From: Frankia sp. AiPa1
Lineage (GTDB): Bacteria; Actinomycetota; Actinomycetes; Frankiales; Frankiaceae
NCBI RefSeq assembly: GCF_023243075.1
Contig: NZ_JALKFZ020000166.1
Coordinates: forward strand, 1 to 53,107
Direction: 5' to 3'
DNA length: 53,107 bases
A model generated the notes under the pieces. That model was not told where the DNA came from and ran no database searches. It was given only the letters and a program-made list of their open reading frames with translations. Made by a program: the position numbers and the translations under genes. Of this stretch, positions 1 through 7,309 are shown piece after piece (the stretch's first letter is position 1; the number at the start of each line of letters is the position of its first letter).

Positions 1-2
1 TT

Positions 3-224
3 ACGAGTCAGCGTTGCCCGGCCTGCGGGCAGGTGGCGCCCGGGAACCGCGAGAGCCAAGCGGTATTCCGGTGCGCAACCTGCGGCCACACGGCCAACGC
101 TGATGTGAACGCAGCGGTGAATATCGCGGCCGGACGGGCCGTGACTGCGCGGGAAGGCGCGGCGTTGGCCGTGCCCGTGAACCGCGAACCTCAACACTGC
201 GCACCTCCCTTGGTGGGCGTGTAG
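3..224 (+). CDS. tnpB: TnpB-family RNA-guided nuclease/transposase, C-terminal fragment
   Basis: This open frame enters from the left edge and stops at TAG 222..224. It carries the TnpB zinc ribbon (CPAC at the start, CATC about 20 residues later) followed by NADVNAAVNIA, which holds the third RuvC aspartate. TnpB proteins are about 400 residues, so roughly the last 73 are visible here. After the zinc ribbon comes a low-complexity tail. TnpB is an RNA-guided nuclease that uses an RNA made from its own 3' end and the element right end, and helps keep the element at its donor site. Whether the rest of the gene is intact cannot be seen. Confidence 0.8.
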   Translation, partial: TSQRCPACGQVAPGNRESQAVFRCATCGHTANADVNAAVNIAAGRAVTAREGAALAVPVNREPQHCAPPLVGV

Positions 225-234
225 GAGTTGGAAT

Positions 235-254
235 CCCCCGCCTTCAGGCGGGGG
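235..254 (+). ncRNA. Right-end hairpin, probable 3' part of the TnpB guide RNA scaffold
   Basis: Perfect inverted repeat CCCCCGCC (235..242), loop TTCA, GGCGGGGG (247..254), 10 nt after the tnpB stop. In characterised systems the guide RNA (reRNA/omega RNA) overlaps the tnpB 3' end and the right end, and its guide is read from the flanking DNA. If the boundary at 264 is right, the guide would begin CCTGCCTTTGCTGG at 265. The hairpin is seen; transcription as a guide RNA is inferred. Confidence 0.5.
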
Positions 255-262
255 AGGACGTC

Positions 263-745
263 AACCTGCCTTTGCTGGAGTCGGTCCGCCGCCGTCTGCG
301 CGGGCTCATCCGACTGATCGACAAGAGCCGGCGCAAGGTTGTCTACACCGACTTCGAGGATGAGCTCGGCGAGATCAGCGAAGGTGGAATCGCCTGGCAG
401 CCGCTTGGGACCGACTTCGAAAAGAAGATCCGAACCTACCTGCGTAGCCATGAGAACCAGCTTGCCGTGGTGAAGCTGCGCCGCAACCGACAGATCACCT
501 CGGCCGACCTTGACGAGCTCACGCAGATCTTTCTCGACGCCGGGCTTGGAACCAGGGAAGACGTCGAACAGGCCGACGTGAGCCATGCGGGGCTCGGCCT
601 GTTCCTGACGGATCGGCAGGCAGAAGACGTCCGCCTCGTGCTGGAGGGGAGATGCGGGCCTTCCGGCCCGGGAAACAGGCGTGATCCGCCACTCGATCTC
701 ATTGATCGGGTGAGGGCTGGCCTGGCGGATTCGCCAGCAAGATAA
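263..745 (+). pseudogene. hsdR: Type I restriction enzyme R subunit, 3' fragment
   Basis: This open frame has no start of its own and runs directly out of the IS right end. Residues matching the EcoEI-type R subunit C-terminal domain are clear: KSRRKVVYTDFEDELGE early, then LRSHENQLAVVKLRRN, then DLDELTQIFLDAGLG and GLGLF. Intact HsdR proteins are about 800-1000 residues; only about 160 codons remain. After GLGLF the similarity I can recognise is lost (LTDRQAEDVRL onward), so the extreme C-terminus also looks decayed or frame-shifted. No hsdM or hsdS is nearby. It is read as a dead fragment left after transposon insertion and decay. Confidence 0.7.
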
Positions 746-930
746 TCCACGGTGTTGACAATCCGCCAGAGTTAATGATCATGGCTGGCGAACGGGACAC
801 CGCGCACCCGGGCGTGACACCTCCGGACCGCCCGATCGGGCGACCCGCGACGATGTCCGGGCGGCGGGGCCGATCGGATGACATGGTCGGGTCCGCGGGT
901 GTGCGACCTGCCTGGACGGGGGAGTACAGG

Positions 931-2025
931 GTGACGGTCGACGGGTGGGGGAGACGGGGAGTGGCGCTCGGGGCCCGTCTGGACCGGACGCAGCGGCGCC
1001 ACCGCGGCCTTGGGTTCGTCATCGCGGTGCTGTACAAGTTCGCGGACGATCAGGGTGGCTACCTGGCCGCGCTGATCACGTTCTACGCGTTTCTCTCGCT
1101 CTTCCCGCTGTTGCTGCTGCTCACGACCGGGCTGGGGTTCGTCCTGCACGGCCATCACCATCTTCAGGAACAGCTGGTCAGTTCCGCGCTCGGGCAGTTT
1201 CCGATCATCGGTGACCAGTTGCGTGACGACGTGCAGGCCCTCAAGGGCAGCGGGACGGCCGTGGCCGTCGGCGTCGTCGGCGCGATCTTCGGCAGCCTCG
1301 GCGTGGCCCGTGCGATCGGCAACGCGCTGGACACGGTCTGGGCGGTGCCGCGGCGATCCCGGCCGAACCCGTTCTTCGCCCGGCTGCGCAGCCTGAGCCT
1401 CATCGGCCTGCTCGGCCTCGGCCTGATCATGACCACGGTGCTGTCCACCGTGACCACCGGGGCGTCCGCGTTCGGCCGGCTCGCGGCCGGACTCCAGGTG
1501 CTCGCGGTAGTGATCGCGATTCTGGGCAACACGGGCCTCATCCTCGTCGCGTTCACGGTGCTGACCGCACGGTCCGTTCGGGTGATGGAGGTCCTGCCCG
1601 GGGCGGTGTTCGCCGCCGCCGGCTGGCAGGCGGTGCAGATCCTGGGCGGCTACTACATCGCCCACCAGTTGCGGGGTTCCACTCAGGTGTATGGCCTGTT
1701 CGGCCTGGTCCTGGGCCTGATGACCTGGCTGTACTTCCTCGCGGTCATGATCGTGATTGCCATGGAGATCAACGCGGTCTGGGTCGGCCGGCTGTTTCCC
1801 CGAGCGCTGCTGACCCCGTTTCTGGACCAGGTCGACCTGACCGATTCGGATCGCCGGGCCTACACCTCCTATGCGCAGGCGGAGCAGTTCAAGAGCTACC
1901 AGCGGGTGGACGTCACGTTCACCGACCAGCCGGGCGGCGGACGGCGGCCACAGGACGCCAGCACCCCCCAGGATGGGATCGTCCGCCCGGATGTGGGCCG
2001 TCCCGGGGATGCGGACGGCACCTGA
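931..2025 (+). CDS. YihY/virulence factor BrkB family membrane protein
   Basis: A polytopic inner-membrane protein of about 364 residues with the six hydrophobic segments usual for the YihY/BrkB family. These include TM1 around FYAFLSLFPLLLLLTT, the TVWAVPRRSRPNPFF loop, and a last pair around VYGLFGLVLGLMTWLYFLA, which precedes AMEINAVWVGR. The family is sometimes listed as ribonuclease BN, but that assignment is wrong and its function is unknown. The frame is open upstream to 775; I prefer GTG 931 because it follows GGGGAGTACAGG and sits about 45 residues before TM1. The last 45 residues are hydrophilic. The gene converges on the next one across a shared hairpin. Confidence 0.85.
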   Translation: MTVDGWGRRGVALGARLDRTQRRHRGLGFVIAVLYKFADDQGGYLAALITFYAFLSLFPLLLLLTTGLGFVLHGHHHLQEQLVSSALGQFPIIGDQLRDDVQALKGSGTAVAVGVVGAIFGSLGVARAIGNALDTVWAVPRRSRPNPFFARLRSLSLIGLLGLGLIMTTVLSTVTTGASAFGRLAAGLQVLAVVIAILGNTGLILVAFTVLTARSVRVMEVLPGAVFAAAGWQAVQILGGYYIAHQLRGSTQVYGLFGLVLGLMTWLYFLAVMIVIAMEINAVWVGRLFPRALLTPFLDQVDLTDSDRRAYTSYAQAEQFKSYQRVDVTFTDQPGGGRRPQDASTPQDGIVRPDVGRPGDADGT

Positions 2026-2050
2026 CAGCATGATCGTCTGTCAGGTGCCG
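2016..2050. terminator. Bidirectional hairpin spanning two convergent stop codons
   Basis: Perfect 13-bp arms CGGCACCTGACAG (2016..2028) and CTGTCAGGTGCCG (2038..2050) with a 9-nt loop. The TGA of the YihY gene (2023..2025) lies inside the left arm. The stop of the opposite-strand gene (2041..2043) lies inside the right arm, so both reading frames end within one stem. There is no T-run, as is common for actinomycete terminators. Confidence 0.75.
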
Positions 2051-3102
2051 GCGTGTTGCTCGGCGAGCCGGATGGGCGAGAGCAGCAGGACCGACGGCTC
2101 GGGCGGATCACCGATCAGAATGGGCCACAGGCCGTCGGCGGGGCCCGTTCGGGCCGTGTACGGGTCGGCTGGACAGGGCGCGCCCTCGGGCACGAATCTG
2201 CCATCGTCGAGGCCGAGGACGATGTGAGCTCCGATCAGGGCATGCCGCAGGGCCCGCTCGTGCCAGGCCCGTGCCACCACCGGATGGTCACCGGGCGGCC
2301 GGGCGCCCGACGCGGACCAGGCGGTGGGCCCGTCCAGTCGGGGGTGCCAGCCCGAGGTGTTGACCAGTTCGATGCGCAGCCGCACCAGGGGATCGGGACC
2401 GTCCGTCAACCCGGCGCTCAGCCGCAGTTCGCCCTGCTGGGACCAGGTGTCCCAGGCGACCCTGGTCGGCGGAGCACCTACCCGAAGCACCGGGCGTACG
2501 TGCCGGCCAGCCGGTGCGGTCAGCCGGACGATGTGGGCCCTTCCCGCCTGGGGCCGCCGACCGGCCACCGTGAGCGCGCCTGCTTCCCAGGGCTGTGGCC
2601 GTGGGGCGCTCGGATGCGGAAGCCAGCCGCGCGACCAGCGGTTGAGCGGCGCCCGCGGCGGGGTCGGGCGTGCGGCGAGCAGCACCCACAGCGGTACTCG
2701 TTCCTCGACGTCATGGGGAATGAACGCGTCGCGTCGATCCTGCGCCCGGCCGCGGGTACCGGCTCCACCCGCAACGTCCGCCAACCACGGCGGGTGCCCG
2801 GCGGTGCCCGGCGGCTGGTCGTCCTCCTCGGCCCTCGTGGTCAGCTGCAACCAGCGTGCCCTGACCCGCAGTACGGCGTCCGGGGCGGCGTCCAGCTGGC
2901 ACTCGGTCCGGGCGAGGGCACGTACTCGCGGGTGGCCCATCGCCTGGGCCGGCGGGGCCAGGACACCCGGCGGCCCGTCGACCGGATCGGCCACGAGCTG
3001 GTCGGCCTGGCCCACCCCGGCCTGGTAGATGGCTGCGTCGGCGATCGCCACTGTGCGGTCAAACGCCAGCACAGGGTCCGACGATGGCGGTGACGTCCTC
3101 AT
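2041..3102 (-). CDS. Conserved hypothetical protein (353 aa)
   Basis: The start is the ATG at 3102, preceded by a strong GGAGGAGGGTG; the frame is open to 3222, but that part is proline/glycine junk. It has no signal peptide or membrane segment. Landmarks are AIADAAIYQAG near the N-terminus, HPRVRALARTECQLD, VRLRIELVNTSGWHP and ERALRHALIGAHIVLGLDDG, ending WPILIGD...LLLSPIRLAEQ. From memory this order of motifs (short N-terminal helix, RTEC, VRLRIEN, ALRHSL..HTLL, LLSSPI) resembles a family encoded in actinobacterial [NiFe]-hydrogenase clusters, of which this would be a divergent copy. No hydrogenase gene is in the window, so I give no function. Confidence 0.7.
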   Translation of the reverse strand: MRTSPPSSDPVLAFDRTVAIADAAIYQAGVGQADQLVADPVDGPPGVLAPPAQAMGHPRVRALARTECQLDAAPDAVLRVRARWLQLTTRAEEDDQPPGTAGHPPWLADVAGGAGTRGRAQDRRDAFIPHDVEERVPLWVLLAARPTPPRAPLNRWSRGWLPHPSAPRPQPWEAGALTVAGRRPQAGRAHIVRLTAPAGRHVRPVLRVGAPPTRVAWDTWSQQGELRLSAGLTDGPDPLVRLRIELVNTSGWHPRLDGPTAWSASGARPPGDHPVVARAWHERALRHALIGAHIVLGLDDGRFVPEGAPCPADPYTARTGPADGLWPILIGDPPEPSVLLLSPIRLAEQHAGT

Positions 3103-3353
3103 CACCCTCCTCCTTCCGGACGGGGTCACACCGGACGTGTGCACAGCGACCGTACGACCGGCGACGCGTCCCCACCACCCGGGACACCCGGGACACCCGC
3201 CACCACCCGGGACACCCGCCACCGGGGACGTCGAGAACCGGGGGGAGCGCCGGGGATGACGAGCACCCGGCTGGTCGCCCCGTGCTGCCTCGTCCGGTGG
3301 TGAGTTACTTCGGGGTGCGCTTGGGCGGGACGGACCTGGTCCGATCGGGCAGC

Positions 3354-4301
3354 ATGGTGGGCGTGACGGGACGGAGCGACGACGATGCGGCGTTCGACCG
3401 GCTCTGCGCCCTGGTCACCGCGGGGGGTGTGGTCGTGCTGAGCGGCGCGGGGATCTCCACCGAGTCCGGCATTCCGGACTACCGTGGCCCGAACGGGGCA
3501 CTGCGCCGGCATACGCCCATGACCTACCAGGATTTCATCGCCGCGCCGGGGGCGCGGCACCGCTACTGGGCACGCAGCCACGTCGGCTGGCGACAGGTCG
3601 CCAGCGCCGAACCCAACACGGGCCATCACGCTCTCGCCCGGCTGGAGCAGGCAGGCGTCGTCACCGGGGTCATCACCCAGAACGTCGACGGCCTGCACCA
3701 GCGGGCCGACTCTCGCACCGTGATCGACCTGCACGGGAATCTGGCATGGGTGCTCTGTCCCGACTGCGGGCAGCGCAGCGCCCGCCGCGACCTCGATGCC
3801 CGGCTGCGCGCCGCGAACCCGAACCTCGAGATCGCGGGTGCCCCCACCAATCCGGACGGGGACGTCACGCTGTCCGAGCAGGACGTCGCCCGGTTCGTCA
3901 TGGTCGGCTGCCCGGCCTGCGGCGGCGACCGGATCGAACCCGACGTGGTCTTCTTCGGCGCGACGGTGCCCCGGCCCCGGCTGGCCCGAGCGGTCGCCCT
4001 CGTGACGAACGCCCGGGCCCTGCTGATCCTCGGATCCTCGTTGGAGGTGATGTCGGGCTACCGGTTCGTGCTACGGGCAGCCGAGATCGGCATCCCCGTC
4101 GCGATCGTCAACCAGGGACCCACCCGGGGAGACCGCCGGGCTTCGGTACGGGTCGACGCACCGCTGGGAGAGGTGCTGCCCCGCCTGGCCATGGCGGTCA
4201 CCGGCCGGCCCGACACCAGCACTGACGCGGGGGGCGGCATCGACCCACGCGGACTTCGCCGCCCAGGCCGCCCACGCCGCGCGACCGGTGCCGTTCAGTA
4301 G
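3354..4301 (+). CDS. Sir2-family NAD-dependent protein deacylase (sirtuin)
   Basis: Sirtuins remove acyl groups from lysines using NAD. Seen in order: GAGIS and TESGIPDYRG (Rossmann NAD-binding start), TQNVDGLHQRA, catalytic histidine in LHGNL, zinc cysteines CPDC and CPAC, and DVVFFGATVPR and LILGSSLEVMSGYR. The length of about 315 aa is somewhat longer than small CobB types, with an insert between the two Cys pairs. ATG 3354 is chosen because it lies close to the conserved core; GTG 3300 is an alternative. The 3' end overlaps the convergent NAD(P)-binding gene by 7 bp. Confidence 0.9.
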   Translation: MVGVTGRSDDDAAFDRLCALVTAGGVVVLSGAGISTESGIPDYRGPNGALRRHTPMTYQDFIAAPGARHRYWARSHVGWRQVASAEPNTGHHALARLEQAGVVTGVITQNVDGLHQRADSRTVIDLHGNLAWVLCPDCGQRSARRDLDARLRAANPNLEIAGAPTNPDGDVTLSEQDVARFVMVGCPACGGDRIEPDVVFFGATVPRPRLARAVALVTNARALLILGSSLEVMSGYRFVLRAAEIGIPVAIVNQGPTRGDRRASVRVDAPLGEVLPRLAMAVTGRPDTSTDAGGGIDPRGLRRPGRPRRATGAVQ

Positions 4302-4996
4302 CCGATCGTGAAACGGCGCTGGACGAAACGTGGCAGCTCCGCCTCGTCGACCAGGGCGATGGCGGCGTCCTCCATGGAGATGCGGCTGCGTCCCTCGGCG
4401 TCAACGACGAACTGGTCGCCACCGAGGCGGAACCGTCCCGTGCGTTGCCCGGGAAAGATGTCACCGGCCGGGCTGAAGTAGGTCCACAGCCGGTTCGAGG
4501 TCCGTAGCACGTTCAGGGCGTCGCGCGCCCCCCGCACGGCGGCGGCGTACTCCCGAGGTAGCCCGAGTGCCTCCAGTCCCTCGTGCAGGCGTTCGCCGGC
4601 ATCGGCGAGGGTCTGACCGGGTTCGAGCTCCAGGCTGCCGGCGCCACCGACCACGATCAGGCGGGTCTGCGGATGACTGTTCAGCGCGGTCAGCAGGGCG
4701 TGCACGGCGCTCGTGTGGACGGTGGGATCCGCGATCGAACGTCGGATGGTGTCGGCGATGTCCCGGGACGCGTTGCCCGGCTGGTAGGCGCTGATCAGGA
4801 CGTCGAGCCCCGGTAGGGCGGCGGCGATGCCGGGCGCGTCGAAGACGTCGAGGCCGGCCCAGGAGATGTTCGGCCGCTCCTCGCGGATCGCGGCGGGGTC
4901 GCGGGTGAAGGCCGAGACGCGGTGTCCCCGGCCGAGGGCCTCGGTGACGACGCGACTACCGATGTTCCCTGTGGCTCCGATGATTCCGATGTGCAT
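4295..4996 (-). CDS. NAD(P)-binding oxidoreductase (NmrA/YwnB/BVR-B-like)
   Basis: A 233-aa single-domain Rossmann protein opening MHIGIIGATGNIGSRVV, the GxxGxxG dinucleotide motif of atypical SDRs. Further features are LIVVGGAGSLELEPG at mid-length and a C-terminal SRISMEDAAIALVDEAE. Members range from flavin reductases to redox-sensing regulators, so the substrate is unknown. It is transcribed divergently from a TetR-family gene, with a TATACGGCGTATA near-palindrome between the two starts. That makes regulation by the TetR neighbour likely. Confidence 0.85.
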   Translation of the reverse strand: MHIGIIGATGNIGSRVVTEALGRGHRVSAFTRDPAAIREERPNISWAGLDVFDAPGIAAALPGLDVLISAYQPGNASRDIADTIRRSIADPTVHTSAVHALLTALNSHPQTRLIVVGGAGSLELEPGQTLADAGERLHEGLEALGLPREYAAAVRGARDALNVLRTSNRLWTYFSPAGDIFPGQRTGRFRLGGDQFVVDAEGRSRISMEDAAIALVDEAELPRFVQRRFTIGY

Positions 4997-5040
4997 GGCT
5001 CTCCCGATCTCCCTTGGCCCGAGTGGCAGCGTGATGAAAC

Positions 5041-5053
5041 TATACGGCGTATA
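5041..5053. promoter_or_regulatory. Divergent promoter/operator palindrome
   Basis: TATACGGCGTATA is symmetric except at its centre. It lies 44 bp from the NAD(P)-oxidoreductase start and 37 bp from the TetR start, in an island that is AT-rich for this genome. It is well placed both as overlapping -10 elements and as the operator of the TetR-family protein. Confidence 0.55.
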
Positions 5054-5090
5054 TTAACCTCATGGTGTGAGGTGATGTGGGGGTCGTAGA

Positions 5091-5828
5091 GTGCCTGGGG
5101 TGGGAGTGACCGGAGGGCGCCGAGAGCGGCTGCGGGCCGAGACGACGGCGGAGATCAAGCAGGTGGCGCTGGCGCTGATGGCCGCCGGCGGCCCCGACGC
5201 GATCACGCTGCGGGCCATCGCCCGCGAGATGGGGATGACCGCCAACGCCATCTACGGCTACTTCGCGACGCGCGACGACCTGGTCAGCACCCTGATCCAC
5301 GACGTCAACACCGAGCTTGCCGACACGATCGAGACCGCCATGCGCGGCGCGGCGAACGGCGACGATCCGGGCGGTCCGGTCCGGGCCTGGGCGGGCGCGT
5401 TCCGGGGATGGGCGCTGGCAAACCCGCAGGGCTTCCGGCTGGTCTACGGCGATCCGGTGCCTGGCTACCGGGCGCCCGAAGGCGGTGCCGCTCCGGATGC
5501 CGCGCTTCGGCTCTGTCTCGCCCTCATGGCCGTCGCGGCCGCTGCCTGGCCGTATGCCGCGCCGCTCGACGAGGGCGACTTCGACTGGTCCGACTTCGAC
5601 GCCGGGCTACGGGAGAAGATCCGGCCGGCCTTCCCCGAGCTCCCGCCGGCGGGAGTGGCCCTGGGGCTGCGGATCTGGGGGCATCTGCACGGCCTGGTGG
5701 TCTTGGAGATCTACGGGCATCTGCGTGCCCAGACGAGCAGTCCGAACAAACTCTTCCAGTCGGAGCTGGCCGGCCTGCTGCGCTCGCTTGGACTCCCGCC
5801 GGCCGGGCCCGCTGAACGACTGATCTGA
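5091..5828 (+). CDS. TetR/AcrR family regulator with WHG-type C-terminal domain
   Basis: The N-terminal HTH is clear: ITLRAIAREMGMTANAIYGYFATRDDLV (residues about 40-68). The ligand domain contains WANPQGFRLVYGDPVPGY-like sequence (ALANPQGFRLVYGDP) and ends IWGHLHGLVVLEIYGHL, the signature of the TetR WHG C-terminal family. The start GTG 5091 follows a GGGGG run. As a dimeric repressor it probably controls itself and the divergent oxidoreductase through the palindrome at 5041..5053. The ligand is unknown. Confidence 0.88.
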   Translation: MPGVGVTGGRRERLRAETTAEIKQVALALMAAGGPDAITLRAIAREMGMTANAIYGYFATRDDLVSTLIHDVNTELADTIETAMRGAANGDDPGGPVRAWAGAFRGWALANPQGFRLVYGDPVPGYRAPEGGAAPDAALRLCLALMAVAAAAWPYAAPLDEGDFDWSDFDAGLREKIRPAFPELPPAGVALGLRIWGHLHGLVVLEIYGHLRAQTSSPNKLFQSELAGLLRSLGLPPAGPAERLI

Positions 5829-5923
5829 CCCGCCTCTGACCCGCGTCAGACTCCCGTCTGGTCCGCAGGGGTGAGTAACAGTGCTGCCCGCCGGGCGGGG
5901 CGCCGGTGGGCGAGGCTGTGAGG

Positions 5924-6553
5924 ATGGAGGGTATGCGCCCCGTCTCTCCGCCGCCACCTGGCCATCTGACGTTTCGCGCCGCTCTGGAGACGGACGGGGA
6001 GGTCGAGGCGATCGTCGCCCTCGTGCAATCCGCCTATCGCGGGCAGTCCAGCCGGGCGGGATGGACCACCGAGGCGGACCTGCTTGGTGGGCAGCGCACC
6101 GACGAGTCAGAGGTCCGCGATGCGGTGTCGGACCGGTACGGCGTGGTCCTGCTCGCCACGGACCCGGCTGGTGGACTGGTGGGCTGCTGTCATGTCCAAC
6201 GTCGGATCGAACCACCGACGTCGGCATCGGCGTCGGCCCACCCGGAGGCGGAGGTATCCGCGGGTGCGGTCGGTGCCTACTTCGGGATGTTCGCGGTGCG
6301 CCCCGACCTGCAGGGTGGAGGCGTGGGCCGCGAGCTGCTGGCTCGCGCGGAACAGCATGCGGTCGGCGCCTGGTCGGCCGGGTGGATGGAGATGCTCGTG
6401 ATCGCACAGCGGTCCGAGCTGCTCGACTGGTACCGCCGGCGCGGCTACCTGCCCACGTCGCGGACCCGTCCTTTTCCCTACGACGACCGCCGTTTCGGCG
6501 AGCCGTTGCGTCCGGACCTGTACTTCGTCGTGCTGCGCCGCCAGCTTGGATGA
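5924..6553 (+). CDS. GNAT family N-acetyltransferase
   Basis: The acetyl-CoA binding motif A is visible as FAVRPDLQGGGVGRELL, with the QGGGVG loop. It is followed by a beta-bulge strand (MLVIAQRSELLDWYRRRGY) typical of the GNAT fold. The length of about 209 aa is normal. Starts at GTG 5906, ATG 5924 and ATG 5933 are all possible; ATG 5924 has GCGAGG eight bases upstream. The substrate is unknown. It lies about 100 bp ahead of the DNA-repair methyltransferase in the same direction. Confidence 0.88.
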   Translation: MEGMRPVSPPPPGHLTFRAALETDGEVEAIVALVQSAYRGQSSRAGWTTEADLLGGQRTDESEVRDAVSDRYGVVLLATDPAGGLVGCCHVQRRIEPPTSASASAHPEAEVSAGAVGAYFGMFAVRPDLQGGGVGRELLARAEQHAVGAWSAGWMEMLVIAQRSELLDWYRRRGYLPTSRTRPFPYDDRRFGEPLRPDLYFVVLRRQLG

Positions 6554-6656
6554 TCGCCGCCGGTTCGCCCGGTTCGCCCTGTTCGCCCGGTTCGGGGGCC
6601 GGATTGATGTCCGATTCCTGCCAGCATTCGGTCGCGCACGGGCGGAGGGTGGGGCC

Positions 6657-7226
6657 ATGACGACGACGTGGGACACGCTGACGTCCGGGTCTGCGCATGG
6701 CCAGCGGACGCTGTACACGGCATTGCCGAGCCCGATCGGTGAGCTGCTGCTGGTGGGTGTCGCGCAGCCGGACGTTCCCGGCGGCCTGGCTCTGGCCCGG
6801 CTGTCGTTCGTGACCGACCATGCGCGGGCGGCCCGTCCCGATGCGGCCTGGTGCCGGGCCCGGGAACCGTTCACACAGGTGAGCGGCCAGCTGGAGGAGT
6901 ACTTCGCCGGGCGGCGCCAGACGTTCGACCTCGTCCCGCGCGCGGCGGGATCCGAGTTCCAGGAGCGGGTATGGCAGGCGCTGGACACGATCCCCTTCGG
7001 CACGACGCTTAGCTACGGCCAGCTCGCCGCACGGATCGGTCTTGGACGGTCCGACGCCCGTGCGGTCGGCACCGCCGTCGGGGCGAACCCGCTGTTGCTG
7101 GTCAGGCCCTGCCATCGGGTGATCGGGGCCGACGGGAGGCTGCGCGGCTTCGCCGCTGGCCTGCATCGTAAGGAGTTCCTGCTCCGCCACGAGGGCGCAC
7201 TTCCCAGCAGGGGTGGGGCGGGCTGA
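6657..7226 (+). CDS. ogt: Methylated-DNA-[protein]-cysteine S-methyltransferase
   Basis: A suicide DNA-repair protein that moves the alkyl group of O6-alkylguanine to its own cysteine. The active-site PCHRVIG is present with Cys at about residue 152. Upstream is the DNA-binding helix-turn-helix (FGTTLSYGQLAARIG) and AVGTAVGANPLLL. At 189 aa it is the Ogt/MGMT size without an Ada N-terminal domain. ATG 6657 has an excellent GGAGGGTGGGG ribosome site; the open frame to 6546 is discarded. It ends at a strong convergent terminator. Confidence 0.93.
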   Translation: MTTTWDTLTSGSAHGQRTLYTALPSPIGELLLVGVAQPDVPGGLALARLSFVTDHARAARPDAAWCRAREPFTQVSGQLEEYFAGRRQTFDLVPRAAGSEFQERVWQALDTIPFGTTLSYGQLAARIGLGRSDARAVGTAVGANPLLLVRPCHRVIGADGRLRGFAAGLHRKEFLLRHEGALPSRGGAG

Positions 7227-7247
7227 CTGACCCGTCGCCGGGCGTGG

Positions 7248-7280
7248 CCTGACCCGGCCGGGGGATGCGGCCGGGTCAGG
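7248..7280. terminator. Strong bidirectional terminator hairpin
   Basis: Perfect 13-bp arms CCTGACCCGGCCG (7248..7260) and CGGCCGGGTCAGG (7268..7280) with a 7-nt loop. It is centred between the convergent ogt and rtcB genes. Confidence 0.85.
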
Positions 7281-7309
7281 CTGGCGGCCGGTCAGGCACA
7301 GCGGTGCCG

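Larger units (their letters stand above)
1..264 (+). mobile_element. Right end of an IS200/IS605-type element
   Basis: The window opens inside a transposon remnant: the last part of a TnpB-type gene, then a short spacer, then a GC-rich hairpin at 235..254, then GTCAA at 260..264. In IS200/IS605 elements the right end carries a subterminal hairpin. A GTCAA-like end matching the left-end TTGAC target motif is usual, so I place the boundary at about 264 (inference). The left end and any TnpA lie outside the window. What follows is an hsdR-like coding fragment, so the element sits in a restriction gene. Confidence 0.7.
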
